The notes under the pieces are model-generated. The model did no database searches. It worked only from the letters and a program-made list of their open reading frames with translations, and had not been told where the DNA came from. Both the position numbers and the translations under genes were made by a program. Shown in pieces: positions 33,300-43,824 of a stretch of DNA of 64,000 bases. Source of the stretch: Charina bottae. Taxonomy: Eukaryota; Chordata; Lepidosauria; Squamata; Charinaidae. The DNA lies in contig JALMGJ010000002.1 of the NCBI GenBank assembly GCA_023362775.1, positions 107,315,981-107,379,980 on the forward strand. The letters are read 5' to 3'. The number at the start of each line of letters is the position of its first letter. Position 1 is the stretch's first letter.

Positions 33300-33960
33300 G
33301 TTCTGCCAAGTGTCCAAGCAGTGATCAGGTGCTCAGGTAATTGGTTCTTTTAGATCCAGAGACAATAAGCACACCAGGATAAAGAGAGTTTAAGCTTTAT
33401 TATAAACTTAAGCAAACAAATTTAAACAGAACCACAGTTTAACCAGAAACACAGTTTAGGCAGATTAAGCAAAAACATTAAAAGCATAGCACAAAGAAAG
33501 GAAATGACACATACTAAGCAAGTTGACCCTTATCCCCTCAAGCTGTCAGGAGCCTCTTGACCAAGACAGCAGGGACCCCCTTAGGATGGCAAATTCCACA
33601 GCAACCAGCATGCAGAGTCTGTGCAGAAGCTCCCAAACTCAAAAGACAATCCTAAGGTTTTTTTTATCAAAGTCTGGCTCTAAAGCCCAGTGACTCTGTT
33701 TCCATGGTGCTGAGGCTGCATGACTCGACCTTGACTGGATGCTTCCCAGAGTCTGGAGCACCTGTTTCCAAGAGCCTGGGAAGCTATACAGATAAGCTAG
33801 TGCTTAACAAAAAACAATCTCTTATCTCTCCCTCCCCCCATTCCAAGCCGAAATATTTTCTAGGAGGGCTGTTGGAGGAGTAAACTTATTCTTAAACTTT
33901 TAATCTGGGGGGTTTCTCTTACCTCCCCCTCCTTTCCAAACAGAAATAAAAACAAGCCAG
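33300..33960 (-). mobile_element. Possible LTR fragment
   Basis: On the minus strand AATAAAGCTTAAACTCTC (about 33,400-33,383) followed by TTATCCTGGTGTGCTTATTG looks like an LTR polyA signal and R/U5 segment, and the upstream sequence is promoter-like and GC-richer. I could not find terminal TG/CA ends or a duplication, so the identity is tentative. Confidence 0.3.
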
Positions 33961-34543
33961 CTAAACATCAGTATAACTCAAAATAAACTCTAATCTTCTT
34001 TGTGTGAGGGAGAAAATCAAAATATGTCACTTAACTCCTCAAAATAACAATGGTCTTCTGCATTGCCACTACACCCATGCATTTATTCTTCATTAGTGAA
34101 GAATAAATCCATAGATACTCAAGCAGAGTGCAAAAAAAAAAAAATAGCACTACCATTATCTAGAAATGTGTGTTGTCTTTCTTGTGGGTGAAATGCTTTC
34201 TTAAAGGTGAAAGTGAAATGATGCTCTCAGGCCACTCCAGATAGATGAAAAACAATTTTGCATAACCAAACAAAAGATTCATGTGATTACAGGATAAAAA
34301 TATGTTTGTCTCAAATACTTACTCTTGCCTTAATTCTGTGTGTACCAGAGGCTCAGAAATAGCATGTATAATAATATGAAGTTGCTAAAAGAGGGATGAT
34401 GCTTGGGTACAGGGGCCCTTGCTCATCTCTTAATATAAATTAGATATGTTTGCAAATGTATGCATAGACAGCCTCCAAAGGAAAATGCCTTTCCTTGTTG
34501 CTATGTTAAAAGGAATGCATCTATTCATTCCTAATGATGGGAT
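33961..34543. other. Unique sequence, nothing recognised
   Basis: No gene or repeat supported. Confidence 0.5.
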
Positions 34544-34722
34544 TGTTGTTGTTGTTGTTCAGTCATTAAGTCATGTCCGACTCTTCGTGACCCCATGGAC
34601 CATAGCACGCCAGGCCTTCCTGTCCTCCACTGCCTCCCAAAGTTTACTCAAATTCATGTTCATTGCATCAGTGATGCTATCTAACCATCTCATCCTCTGC
34701 CGTCCCCTTCTCCTTTTGCCTT
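34544..34722 (-). mobile_element. Bov-B 3' end, lineage 1
   Basis: A GTT tail (34,544-34,559) followed by TCAGTCATTAAGTCATGTCC, GACTCTTCGTGACCCC and CCTCTGCCGTCCCCTTCTCC, the reverse complement of the last codons and tail of Bov-B. It is truncated after the KTEGKRRRGRQRMRW coding part, roughly 160 bp from the end. Confidence 0.9.
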
Positions 34723-36030
34723 CAGTCTTTGATGAGATACAGCCAGTAAATGCAACATTATAATTACAAATCCCATTCTACTGATTATTATGGAAACTTA
34801 CAAGGACAATTCATTCTTATCTGCTTAAAATATCTTCTGAAGCCAAGACTGTGGATGACAATTACAATGTTCTAACTTTCTAAAGGACTGTTTCCTTAAA
34901 AATAACTCTCATTTTCTCTAAAGGTATTCAAGTCTTTTATTGCTCCATGAATTTGAAGTAATCAGCTCATAGTGTCATCTGTCCTGGTTCCACACATTTT
35001 CATGGACTATTGACAAAAATGATGCTCCAGAACAGGTAAATACAGCTTGTGACACAGATGTGTCTCCATTTGTTTTTACTTTTGTGTAACATTTACCTTT
35101 TATCAACGATCTAATGGTGGAATGTTTTATACCCAAAAAGGGCCAAGGAAGGTTATTCCATCTCAGAGTTCTTCCTCATAGCTGCATTAAAGTGAAATCC
35201 CTAGTTCATGAGTCAATAGAAAAGTACTACTATTTTTTTTCTGTCTGACCAGCCAATCTCTATTCTTTCTCTGTAACTAGCTTGGCAAATGGTGCTGGGG
35301 ATTATGTATGTAAAGTGGAACAAGTCAAGGAAAGTGTATTCTCCTGTTTTTGTTTACCAGCTGGTGAGAAAACATCCACCAGTCACTCTCTTTAATGTAG
35401 GGAAGGGCTAGATCAGGGGAGAAAATCTATGGATTTAGCCAACTGTCAAAACCAGGTACTGAAAAAGCTAAAGGGTGGAAGTGGGAGCTGTCTAGTAAAG
35501 CAGGACTTACAGCTGATCCATTGCACCAAGCAACCACCTTACTGCTGTCAGTTGTTTTATTTATTTATATTTATTTATACAGTATATACATTTGCTCGCT
35601 GCTTACTCTACAGATTCTAGTCAGCTTATATGAAATGAAAGAACATCAAATGAAACCTAAAACATCAAACACAAAATTTACATTTACAGCATGTAACTCT
35701 ACTCCTCACCCCTGGCGGTTGCCTCCAGTTTAGTGGCATCTTCTACCCCAAAAGTTCATTGGAAGAGGACAATTTTCAGTGCCTTCCAAAATGTTGAAAG
35801 AGAAGGAGATGGAGAATATATTACTGTTCAACACCCCCATTATCAGGTCTGTCAGTATTTTTTTTTTTTTTGCTACTAATTTAGGGGAAACAGATTACAG
35901 GTAAAGGAATGGAAAGGGAAATTCAAACTAACCCCCCTCCACCAGGTATACAAATAGAGAATCCCCTTGGATGGTTAAGAACATTCCACAGGATGATAAT
36001 TAAATAATAGCTTTCTTGAGAATAATGTCT
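34723..36030. other. Mostly unique sequence, possible decayed LINE tail
   Basis: At about 35,555-35,650 a TTTA-rich tail with GCTTACTCTACAGATTCTAG could be a worn L2/CR1-like 3' end in reverse. The rest shows nothing I can support; a T run lies near 35,858. Confidence 0.4.
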
Positions 36031-36035
36031 CCATT

Positions 36036-36290
36036 TCATTTTTTTTTCATCCGTTCAATCGTGTCCAATTCTCAGAGACTGCCTGAACAAGTCCCTGCAG
36101 TTTTCTTGGCAAGGTTTTTCAGAAGTGGTTTGCCATTGCCTTCTTCCTAGGTCTAAGAGAGAGTGACTTGCCCAAAGTCACCCAGCCAGCTTTCATGCCT
36201 AAAGTGGGACTAAATCTCACAGTCTCCTGGTTTCTAGCATGTTGCCTTAACCACTACACCAAACTGGCTCTCTCCATTTCAAAGTCACTC
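36036..36290 (-). mobile_element. tRNA-derived SINE, type A, with Bov-B-like tail
   Basis: Most complete copy of type A. On the minus strand: head with GTTTGGTGTAGTGGTTAAGG, B-box region, AGCTGGCTGGGTGACTTTGG, AACCACTTCTGAAAAACC, and an end with AGAATTGGACACGATTGAAC, which resembles the Bov-B end GAGTCGGACACGACTGAA. That shared tail suggests mobilisation by Bov-B. Confidence 0.8.
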
Positions 36291-36302
36291 CATTTCATAG
36301 TC

Positions 36303-36317
36303 ACTACCAATAAATAA

Positions 36318-36372
<55 letters not shown>

Positions 36373-36374
36373 AG
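36303..36374. repeat. AAAT microsatellite
   Basis: About 17 copies of AAAT, close to the 5' end of the type A SINE. Confidence 0.95.
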
Positions 36375-37408
36375 TTAGCAAGTTTTGGAACTCAGATGAC
36401 TCCTCCATATCTATGACTTGTCAGTATCAATGTAGGCAACTGCTTCTGTGGAAGCCATGTGTTCTCCTGCATCCAAAGCCAAAATGCCCATAGAGGACGA
36501 TTCCCAGCAACTGGAAGGGAAGGTCATACTTACAGCACCCTAAAGTGGTTAATAAGAGCTGGGTAGTTCTCAACTGCTAACTGCATCATCAACCACATAA
36601 TCACAGAAGCATCATAGATCACAACCACAACAAAAAATGGTGTTGGGAAAAGAGGAAAAACACTACTATGGGAACAGTGAAAGGAGACTTTAAGATGAAC
36701 CTTATAAGACTTCATTTTATTTCCACTGCGAGCTGGAGATAAGATGAGGGCAACATCATGAAGATGTGTCATGAAAAAAATCAGCAACCACTGTTATAGA
36801 GTAGTAGTTCTTAAACTGGGGGTAATTACCCCGAAGAGAGAAATTTGGATGTATCCTGAGGTAATAGAGCAATTTGTTATTGCTTGTTTGTGAGTCAAGG
36901 ATCCAGTTTGGGACTGCTGCTGCTGAGATGCTTGTGTAAAACAACAGAGTCTGGTGGTGTTGTTGTTTTGGGGGGTAATGACATTATTTGAGACCAAGAA
37001 AAGGGGTAACTGGGTCAAAGAGGACAGAACTACTGTAATAGAGAATTCCCCTCATCCCTATAGAACTGATTTTCAAGAGAGAGAAGGCATGTTGGAAAGA
37101 AATTATATACTCTGTCTCTCTGTCTACCATCATGTTAACTCCTCCAAAATTGTACAGAACAGGATCAAATTTAATATAGGGAGAGAAGCTGGCAAAATAA
37201 AGATGTAGTGTAAAAATGGGTGGATCAGACTAAGGTCTGCAGAGAAACAAAGATTAAGGGGAAAAAATCCCAATATATCCCTGTGACAGAGGTCACTGGG
37301 AAGAGATTTGGAATGCTGGTGGCTGCTCCATTCCATGTGTCTCCTTTCTCCCTTCTAGTCAGATGACTCAGAGTGGGGCAATGCTTTCTGGGCTTTCCAG
37401 TACATGCA
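36375..37408. other. Unique sequence, nothing recognised
   Basis: Left flank of the first Tc1 element. No gene supported. Confidence 0.5.
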
Positions 37409-37410
37409 TA

Positions 37411-37609
37411 CAGTGGGGCAAAAAAGTATTTAGTCAGCCACCAATTGTGCAAGTTCTCCCACTTAAAAAGATGAGAGAGGCCTGTAATTGACATCATAGG
37501 TAGACCTCAACTATGAGAGACAAAATGAGAAAACAAATCCAGACAATCACATTGTCTGATTCGGAAAGAATTTATTTGCAAATTATGGTGGAAAATAAGT
37601 ATTTGGTCA
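37411..37609 (+). repeat. Tc1 terminal inverted repeat, left
   Basis: 199 bp arm; the inner transposase-binding box lies in its last 25 bases. Confidence 0.93.
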
Positions 37610-37625
37610 ATATCAAAAGTTCATC

Positions 37626-38648
37626 TCAATACTTTGTGATATATCCTTTGTTGGCAATGACAGAGGTCAAACGTTTTCTGTAAGTCTTCACAAGGTTGGC
37701 ACACACTGTTGCTGGTATGTTGGCCCATTCCTCCATGCAGATCTCCTCTAGAGCAGTGATGTTTTGGGGCTGTCGCTGGGCAACACGGACTTTCAACTCC
37801 CTCCAAAGGTTTTCTATGGGGTTGAGATCTGGAGACTGGCTAGGCCACTCCAGGACCTTGAAATGCTTCTTACGAAGCCACTCCTTCATTGCCCGGGCAG
37901 TGTGTTTGGGATCATTGTCATGCTGAAAGACCCATCCACGTTTCATCTTCAATGCCCTTGCTGATGGAAGGAGGTTTGCACTCAAAATCTCACAATACAT
38001 GGCCCCATTCATTCTTTCCTGTACATGGAACAGTCGTCCTGGTCCCTTTGCAGAGAAACAACCCCAAAGCATGATGTTGCCACCCCCATGCTTCACAGTA
38101 GGTATGGTGTTCTTTGGATGCAACTCAGCATTCTCTCTCCTCCAAACACGACAAGTTGTGTTTCTACCAAACAGTTCTACTTTGGTTTCATCTGACCATA
38201 TGACATTCTCCCAATCCTCTTCTGGATCATCCAAATGCTCTCTAGCAAACTTCAGACGGGCCCGGACAAGTACTGGCTTAAGCAGGGGGACACGTCTGGC
38301 ACTGCAGGATCTGAGTCCCTGGCGGCATAGTGTGTTACTGATGGTAGCCTTTGTTACGTTGGTCCCAGCTCTCTGCAGGTCATTCACTAGGTCCCCCCGT
38401 GTGGTTCTGGGATTTCTGCTCACCGTTCTTGTGATCATTTTGACCCCACGGGGTGAGATCTTGCGTGGAGCCCCAGATCGAGGGAGATTATCAGTGGTCT
38501 TGTATGTTTTCCATTTTCTAATTATTGCTCCCACAGTTGATTTCTTCACACCAAGCTGCTTGCCTATTGCAGATTCAGTCTTCCCAGCCTGGTGCAGGTC
38601 TACAATTTTGTTTCTGGTGTCCTTCGACAGCTCTTTGGTCTTCGCCAT
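37626..38648 (-). CDS. Tc1-like transposase, intact
   Basis: 340 residues from ATG at 38,648 to TAA at 37,626, the same length as the Sleeping Beauty family. It cuts and pastes the element by binding the inverted-repeat boxes. Residues 1-110 form the two helix-turn-helix DNA-binding subdomains ([19 protein letters not shown]…, then [20 protein letters not shown]). The DD34E catalytic triad is complete: Asp153 in IWSDETK, Asp244 in [10 protein letters not shown] and Glu279 in [11 protein letters not shown]. The glycine-rich [14 protein letters not shown] loop is present at 185-198. The start is supported by MAKTKEL matching the family's N-terminus and by the end at TKY. No stop or frameshift is seen. 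Whether it is active cannot be read from the sequence. Confidence 0.95.
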   Translation of the reverse strand: MAKTKELSKDTRNKIVDLHQAGKTESAIGKQLGVKKSTVGAIIRKWKTYKTTDNLPRSGAPRKISPRGVKMITRTVSRNPRTTRGDLVNDLQRAGTNVTKATISNTLCRQGLRSCSARRVPLLKPVLVRARLKFAREHLDDPEEDWENVIWSDETKVELFGRNTTCRVWRRENAELHPKNTIPTVKHGGGNIMLWGCFSAKGPGRLFHVQERMNGAMYCEILSANLLPSARALKMKRGWVFQHDNDPKHTARAMKEWLRKKHFKVLEWPSQSPDLNPIENLWRELKVRVAQRQPQNITALEEICMEEWANIPATVCANLVKTYRKRLTSVIANKGYITKY

Positions 38649-38814
38649 AGTGGAGTTTGGAGTGTGACTGTTTGAGGTTGTGGACAGGTGTCTTTTATAC
38701 TGATAACAAGTTCAAACAGGTGCCATTACTACAGGTAATGAGTGGAGGACAGAGGAGCCTCTTAAAGAAGAAGTTACAGGTCTGTGAGAGCCAGAAGTCT
38801 TGCTTGTTTGTAGG

Positions 38815-39013
38815 TGACCAAATACTTATTTTTCACCATAATTTGCAAATAAATTCTTTCCGAATCAGACAATGTGATTGTCTGGATTTGTTTTCTCATT
38901 TTGTCTCTCATAGTTGAGGTCTACCTATGATGTCAATTACAGGCCTCTCTCATCTTTTTAAGTGGAAGAACTTGCACAATTGGTGGCTGACTAAATACTT
39001 TTTTGCCCCACTG
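38815..39013 (-). repeat. Tc1 terminal inverted repeat, right
   Basis: 199 bp arm, two mismatches to the left arm (CTTCCAC versus CTCCCAC, and one near the inner box). Confidence 0.93.
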
Positions 39014-39093
39014 TATACACAAAAAGACATGGATGCAAAATGAGGTGAGAGCAGAAACATACAAACTCACAGAGAGCAATGCAGCACATTACT

Positions 39094-39243
39094 CTGTTAA
39101 GGTAAAGGTTCCCCCGGCACATTTGTGCAGTCGTGTCCGACTCTAGGGGCCGGTGCTCATCTCCGTTTGTTAGCCGAAGAGACAGCGTTGTCCGAAGACG
39201 CTTCCATGGTCATGTGGCCGCATGACTCATGCGGAACACATTA
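39094..39243 (-). mobile_element. Sauria SINE, 5'-truncated
   Basis: In reverse: AAGGTAAAGGTTCCCCCGGC, CAGTCGTGTCCGACTCTAGG, the CGAAGAGACAGCGTTGTCCG segment and CATGTGGCCGCATGACTC. This is the 3' half of the squamate Sauria SINE, including the Bov-B-like GTCGGACACGACTG tail. It ends abruptly near 39,243 with the tRNA part missing. Confidence 0.88.
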
Positions 39244-40544
39244 TTCTGTTACATGGAAGTAAATATAGACACTTTCCATTGCCACTACTGATAAGGGCGT
39301 TGGAAAGAATTCCAGAAGTCATACTCTGTGTGATTTCCCTACATTGTTTATTCTGCTAATAGGATCTTATTGTTAAGAGGAATTCCACTGAGTAGCTTCA
39401 CCAATAAAATTTTAGTTAGTATCAAATTATTGTCATGTCTTTAAGCTTTGTGGGAATAGGGAAAAACTAGTTTTGAAGGAAGTCATAGTGAGACTGATTA
39501 AATAAACATCTAAGCAGGAAATTCTATAAATAAATTCCCTGAAATGTTTAGGAAATGTTGGTGCTGTAGGAGGCAAGGGACTGATATGCTCTGATGTCCA
39601 TCTGCAGCTCTTTTATCCTGATAACTGCTTAATTGTCACTACTGGAGCCAGAAACAGGTAATTCTTTCCTGTTCTAGATATCAAAGAGGGACTGGTGTCA
39701 AGTGATCTGGAGAGCACCCAAGGATGATAAAAAGAAAGCCCAGCTGCCACCTTCTCTTTTAAAGGCAGCATCTGCAGCTGCTACTGAAGAAGGCATTATA
39801 TCTGTGCCCAAGACTACCAACAACAACAAAAGGAAACTTCATGTCTTGCTTATCTTCCATTACTTGAATGCTATTAATACTACAATGGATGCTTCATAAA
39901 ACAAAGTATCTGTGGTGGGAGATCGTGGGAATTCTGTTATTGCAGTCAAAATATAGCAAAAAAGTTCTTTCAATCCTGACTTATGTGTAGCTAGACATTT
40001 GGATTTTATAGATTGGGTTTTGATGCTGAATTTCATGGATATTTAACTTTGTAGGAAAACTCTATTCTATTGGAAAGTATGGACAGAGTCTGGAATAGTT
40101 AATTTAAGATATACTGTATGTTGTAATGATTATTTTAAGATTTTCAACAACTACATATAGGATTTTCTTTGTGTAATACACATTAGTAGCAATATAATCC
40201 ACATAAGAATGTTTTGATTTTTCAGTGTGGACCAAACACCTTAACTATCTCAAAGAAGGCTGAAATGCTATGAATTCTGATTGAATCTCTTGTTGAGATT
40301 AAATGAGCTTCAGAATTATATCATAAATTGAAAAATATCTTTAAAGTCAAAATCACTGATATTTATCACTTATAAAATGAAGAGTTGGAATACCCAATAG
40401 TAGAACATCAATGGAACCAAGTTTTAAAAAGTGTGTTTCTTTAGATCAAAATTAATTCATCTAAAGAGTTGACAGGATTCCTCAAAGAATGTATCAGAGA
40501 GGATACAGATTCTTGGTGATGTGGATTTTTTTTTCCAGATATAA
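39244..40544. other. Unique sequence, nothing firmly recognised
   Basis: A 65-codon frame at 39,702-39,899 is rich in Lys, Ala and Ser and has no family I can support. The rest is AT-rich. Confidence 0.45.
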
Positions 40545-41154
40545 GCAAAATTTTAATATTATTTTTTTATTAATTTTTGAATAAAATATAACAATACATT
40601 ATAAAAAGAAAAAACCATACCAGACATAAAATAATATAACAAAACATATCCTAACATGTCCTACCCTAACATTTTATAATTTTACATAATTAACCTTGAT
40701 CTAATCTAAACTAACCTAACAAAAAAAAAAAAAAACACACACAATACTTCTTCCTGTTTGACAAAGCTAACCAAAACTGACTAACCTCTACACTTTCTAA
40801 TTTGGTAGTTATTAATAACCCTCTTTTCTTCTTATTTCTTCTCATCCTCTTTCTTTCTCTCCTTTCTTCCTCTTTCTTCTCTACCCTTCTTTTAACTCCA
40901 CTTCCTCACTCCCTCTACTCTACTTTCTTCTACCCCTTTTCCCTTTAACACCTCCAAAAGGAAAAACAAAAAAGAAAAACTAAACAAAAAACAAACAAAA
41001 AAACACAAATACAAAAAGGACTTCTTACTTCCCATCTACTCTTTCCCTCACATCTTTATATACCAATTTAATTCTATTTATCTAAATTACATAATTAATA
41101 TTAATTTTCTAATTGAATATTTTGCGATTTTTGAATAAATTTAAAAAAAGGACT

Positions 41155-42313
41155 CTAAACTATATTAAATTCTTCCATGTTTCTATCATTAATTTGGTCA
41201 GTCAATTTAGCCATTTGCATCAAGTCCAATATTTTTATAATCCATTCCTCAGTTGTGGGTATATATTCTTCCTTCCAATATTTGGCAAAGACGATTCTAG
41301 CAGTGGTTATTACGTAGAATAATAGTTTCCCATGTTTCTTATATAGTTCTGGTTTTATGAAGCCCAATAAATAGAGTTCTGGATCTTTGATGATATCTTC
41401 ATCAATGAATAATGTCACAGATAGTTTTATGGATTTTGTCCCAATAGTTCTTTGTTTTTCGACACGTCCACCATAAATGATAGTAAGTACCAGTTTCTTT
41501 TTTACATTTCCAACAGTGATTTGGTATAACAGGATTCATTTCTGACAATACATTTGGAGTCAGGTACCATCTGTACATCATTTTGAAAAAGTTTTCTCTC
41601 ATATTGTAATTTAAAGTAAAATTCAAATCTTTTAACCATAGTTTCTCCCAATTTTCAAATTGAATGCTGTGACCCACATTTTGATCCCATTTAATTATAG
41701 AGTTCTTTATAGGTAATTTGGAGATTTTATTTTGTAGTAAAATTTTGTAAACTTTGGTAATTAGATGGTCCTCTTCTCTCCACAATATATTGTCCCAATT
41801 AACAGAGCTACTTTTGAATTTAAAGTTTTTGGAGTCAATCTTAAATTGCGCTTTTACTTGTAAATATGTATACCAATTGCAAATGTGGCCCTCATTCTCT
41901 AATTCTTCCCTGGTTTTAAATTTATAGTTTGAACCCTCAAATAACAACAAATCTTTATAATTTAACCACTTATTCCTAGTTTTGACACCTGGCAGTGCAA
42001 ATGCTTCATATGGGGAGATCCATAGTGGTAAATTTGGTACTATCAATTTCTTGTATTTCTCCCAAATTTTTAGCATTGATTTCCTAATTGGATGATGCGT
42101 AAATGTCAGATTTGCTTTTGTTTTATCGTACCAGAGGTACCCGTGCCATCCAAATCTAAGATCATGCCCCTCTAAATTCAATAATTTTCTGTTATCAAAT
42201 TTTATCCATTCTCTCATCCAAACCAGTACACTAGCTTCATAATATAATCTTAAATCTGGTAAGCCAAATCCTCCATTTTCTTTAGTATCTTGATCAATGC
42301 CTTGTCGTGGCAA
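41155..42313 (-). pseudogene. L1 ORF2, C-terminal part
   Basis: Two minus frames, 42,313-41,402 and 41,418-41,155, joined by a frame change at about 41,410. They read KENGGFGLPDLRLYYEASVL, GHDLRFGWHGYLWYDK, LWISPYEAFALPG and then the L1 cysteine motif CWKCKKETGTYYHLWWTC (C-x2-C-x7-H-x4-C), followed by YWDKIHKTICDI. This is the region after the RT in L1-type ORF2, needed for RNA binding and retrotransposition. The start at 42,313 is an artefact: the first residues belong to the Bov-B junction near 42,292. Confidence 0.88.
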
Positions 42314-42648
42314 AGGGGCTTGCGTAACTCAATGAAGTCAGGTCAAGAAGAACAGGTCATGACGGAGAGTTCTGACAAAACGTGGTCCAAAACTGGAGGA
42401 GGGAATGGCAAACCACTCCAGTATCCTTGCCAAGAAAACCCATGGACAGTATCAAAAGGCTAAAAGATATGATGCCATAAGATGAGCCCCTCAGGTCGGA
42501 AGGTGTCCAAAATGCTACTGGGGAAGAGCGGAGGGCAATTCCGAGTAGCTCCAGAAAGAGTGAAACGGCTGGGCCAAAGCCAAAAGGACGCTCAGTTGTG
42601 GATGTGTCTGGAAGTGGAAGGAAAGTATGATGCTGTAAAGAACAATAT

Positions 42649-43440
42649 TGCATAGGAACCTGGAATGTAAGATCTATGAATCAAGGTCAGCTGGAGGTGG
42701 TCAAACATGAGATGACAAGATTGAACATCGACATCTTGGGAATCAGCAAACTAAAATGGACAGGAATGGGCGAATTTAATTCAGGAGACCATTATATATA
42801 CTACTGTGGGCAAGAATCCCTTAGAAGAAATGGAGTAGCTCTCATAGTCAATAAAAGAGTGGGAAAGGCAGTACTGGGGTACAACCTCAAAAACGACAGA
42901 ATGCTTTCATTTCGAATCCAAGGCAAACCATTCAACATCACAGTGATCCAAGTCTATGCCCCAAACACTGATGCTGAAGAAGCTGAAGTTGACCGGTTCT
43001 ATGAAGACCTACAACACCTTCTAGAACTAACACCAAAAAAAGATGTCCTTTTCATCATAGGGGACTGGAATGCTAAAGTAGGAAGTCAAAAAATAACCGG
43101 AATAACAGGCAAGTTCGGCCTTGGAGTACAAAATGAAGCAGGGCAAAGGCTAATAGAGTTTTGTCAAGAGAACACGCTGGTCATAGCAAACACTCTTTTC
43201 CAACAACACAAGAGACGACTCTACACATGGACATCACCAGATGGTCAATACTGAAATCAGATTGATTATATACTTTGCAGCCAAAGATGGAGAAGCTCCA
43301 TACAATCAGCAAAAACAAGACCTGGAGCTGACTGTGGCTTAGATCATGAGCTTCTTATCGCAAAATTTAGGCTTAAATTGAAGAACGTAGAAAAAACCAC
43401 TAGACCACTCAGGTATGACCTAAATCATATCCCTTAAGAA
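42649..43440 (+). pseudogene. Bov-B endonuclease domain
   Basis: The frame 42,676-43,254 and its continuation encode an apurinic-type endonuclease that nicks target DNA to prime reverse transcription. Motifs in order: GTWNVRSMN, ILGISKLKWTG, VIQVYAPN, IGDWNAKVG, then after a TGA at 43,252 the NQIDYILC and GLDHELLIAKF blocks. The glutamate normally found in ISELKW is a lysine here, and GSDH is changed to GLDH, so catalytic residues are lost. A further TAA lies at 43,435-43,437. Confidence 0.9.
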
Positions 43441-43446
43441 TATACA

Positions 43447-43824
43447 GTGGAGGTGAGGAATAGATTTAAAGGATTAGATCTGGTAGACAGAGTGCCTGAA
43501 GAACTATGGATGGAGGTTCATAACATTGTACAGGAGGCAGCAACTAAAACCATCCCAAAGAAAAAGAAATGCAAGAAAGCAAAGTGGCTGACTGATGAGG
43601 CTTTACAAATAGCTGAGGAAAGAAGGGAAGCAAAAGGCAAGGGAGAAAGGGAAAGATATAAACAACTGAATGCAGAATTTCAGAGAATAGCAAGAAGAGA
43701 TAAGAAGGCCTTCTTAAATGAACAATGCAAAGAAATCGAGGAAAACAATAGAATGGGGAAGACTAGAGATCCTTCAAGAAAATCGGAGATATCAAGGGAA
43801 CGTTTTGTGCAAAGATGGGCATGA
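43447..43824 (+). pseudogene. Bov-B linker between endonuclease and RT
   Basis: 125 codons with RFKGLDLVDRVPEELWMEV, a lysine-rich KKKKCKKAKWLTDEALQIAEERR stretch and RRDKKAFLNEQCKEIEENNR. The same linker is seen in the second lineage at 59,173-58,811. A frameshift near 43,780 separates it from the RT frame. Confidence 0.85.

Larger units (their letters stand above)
37411..39013 (-). mobile_element. Tc1-like DNA transposon, apparently complete
   Basis: 1,603 bp, inserted at TA (37,409-37,410 and 39,014-39,015). The terminal inverted repeats are 199 bp (37,411-37,609 and 38,815-39,013), start CAGTGGGGCAAAAAAGTATT and differ at two positions. Each holds an outer and an inner copy of an AAGTATTT(A/G)GTCA box, the IR/DR layout of Sleeping Beauty-type elements where transposase binds. 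One open frame fills the interior. The near identity of the two ends and the intact frame indicate recent arrival. From memory, very similar ends are common in fish Tc1 families; this must be checked by search. Confidence 0.95.

Noticed and set aside
37999..38667. 222-codon plus-strand frame
   Set aside because: It is the antisense shadow of the intact Tc1 transposase.
39702..39899. Small Lys/Ala-rich frame considered as a host exon or processed pseudogene
   Set aside because: No splice sites, signal or recognisable protein family; composition alone is not enough.
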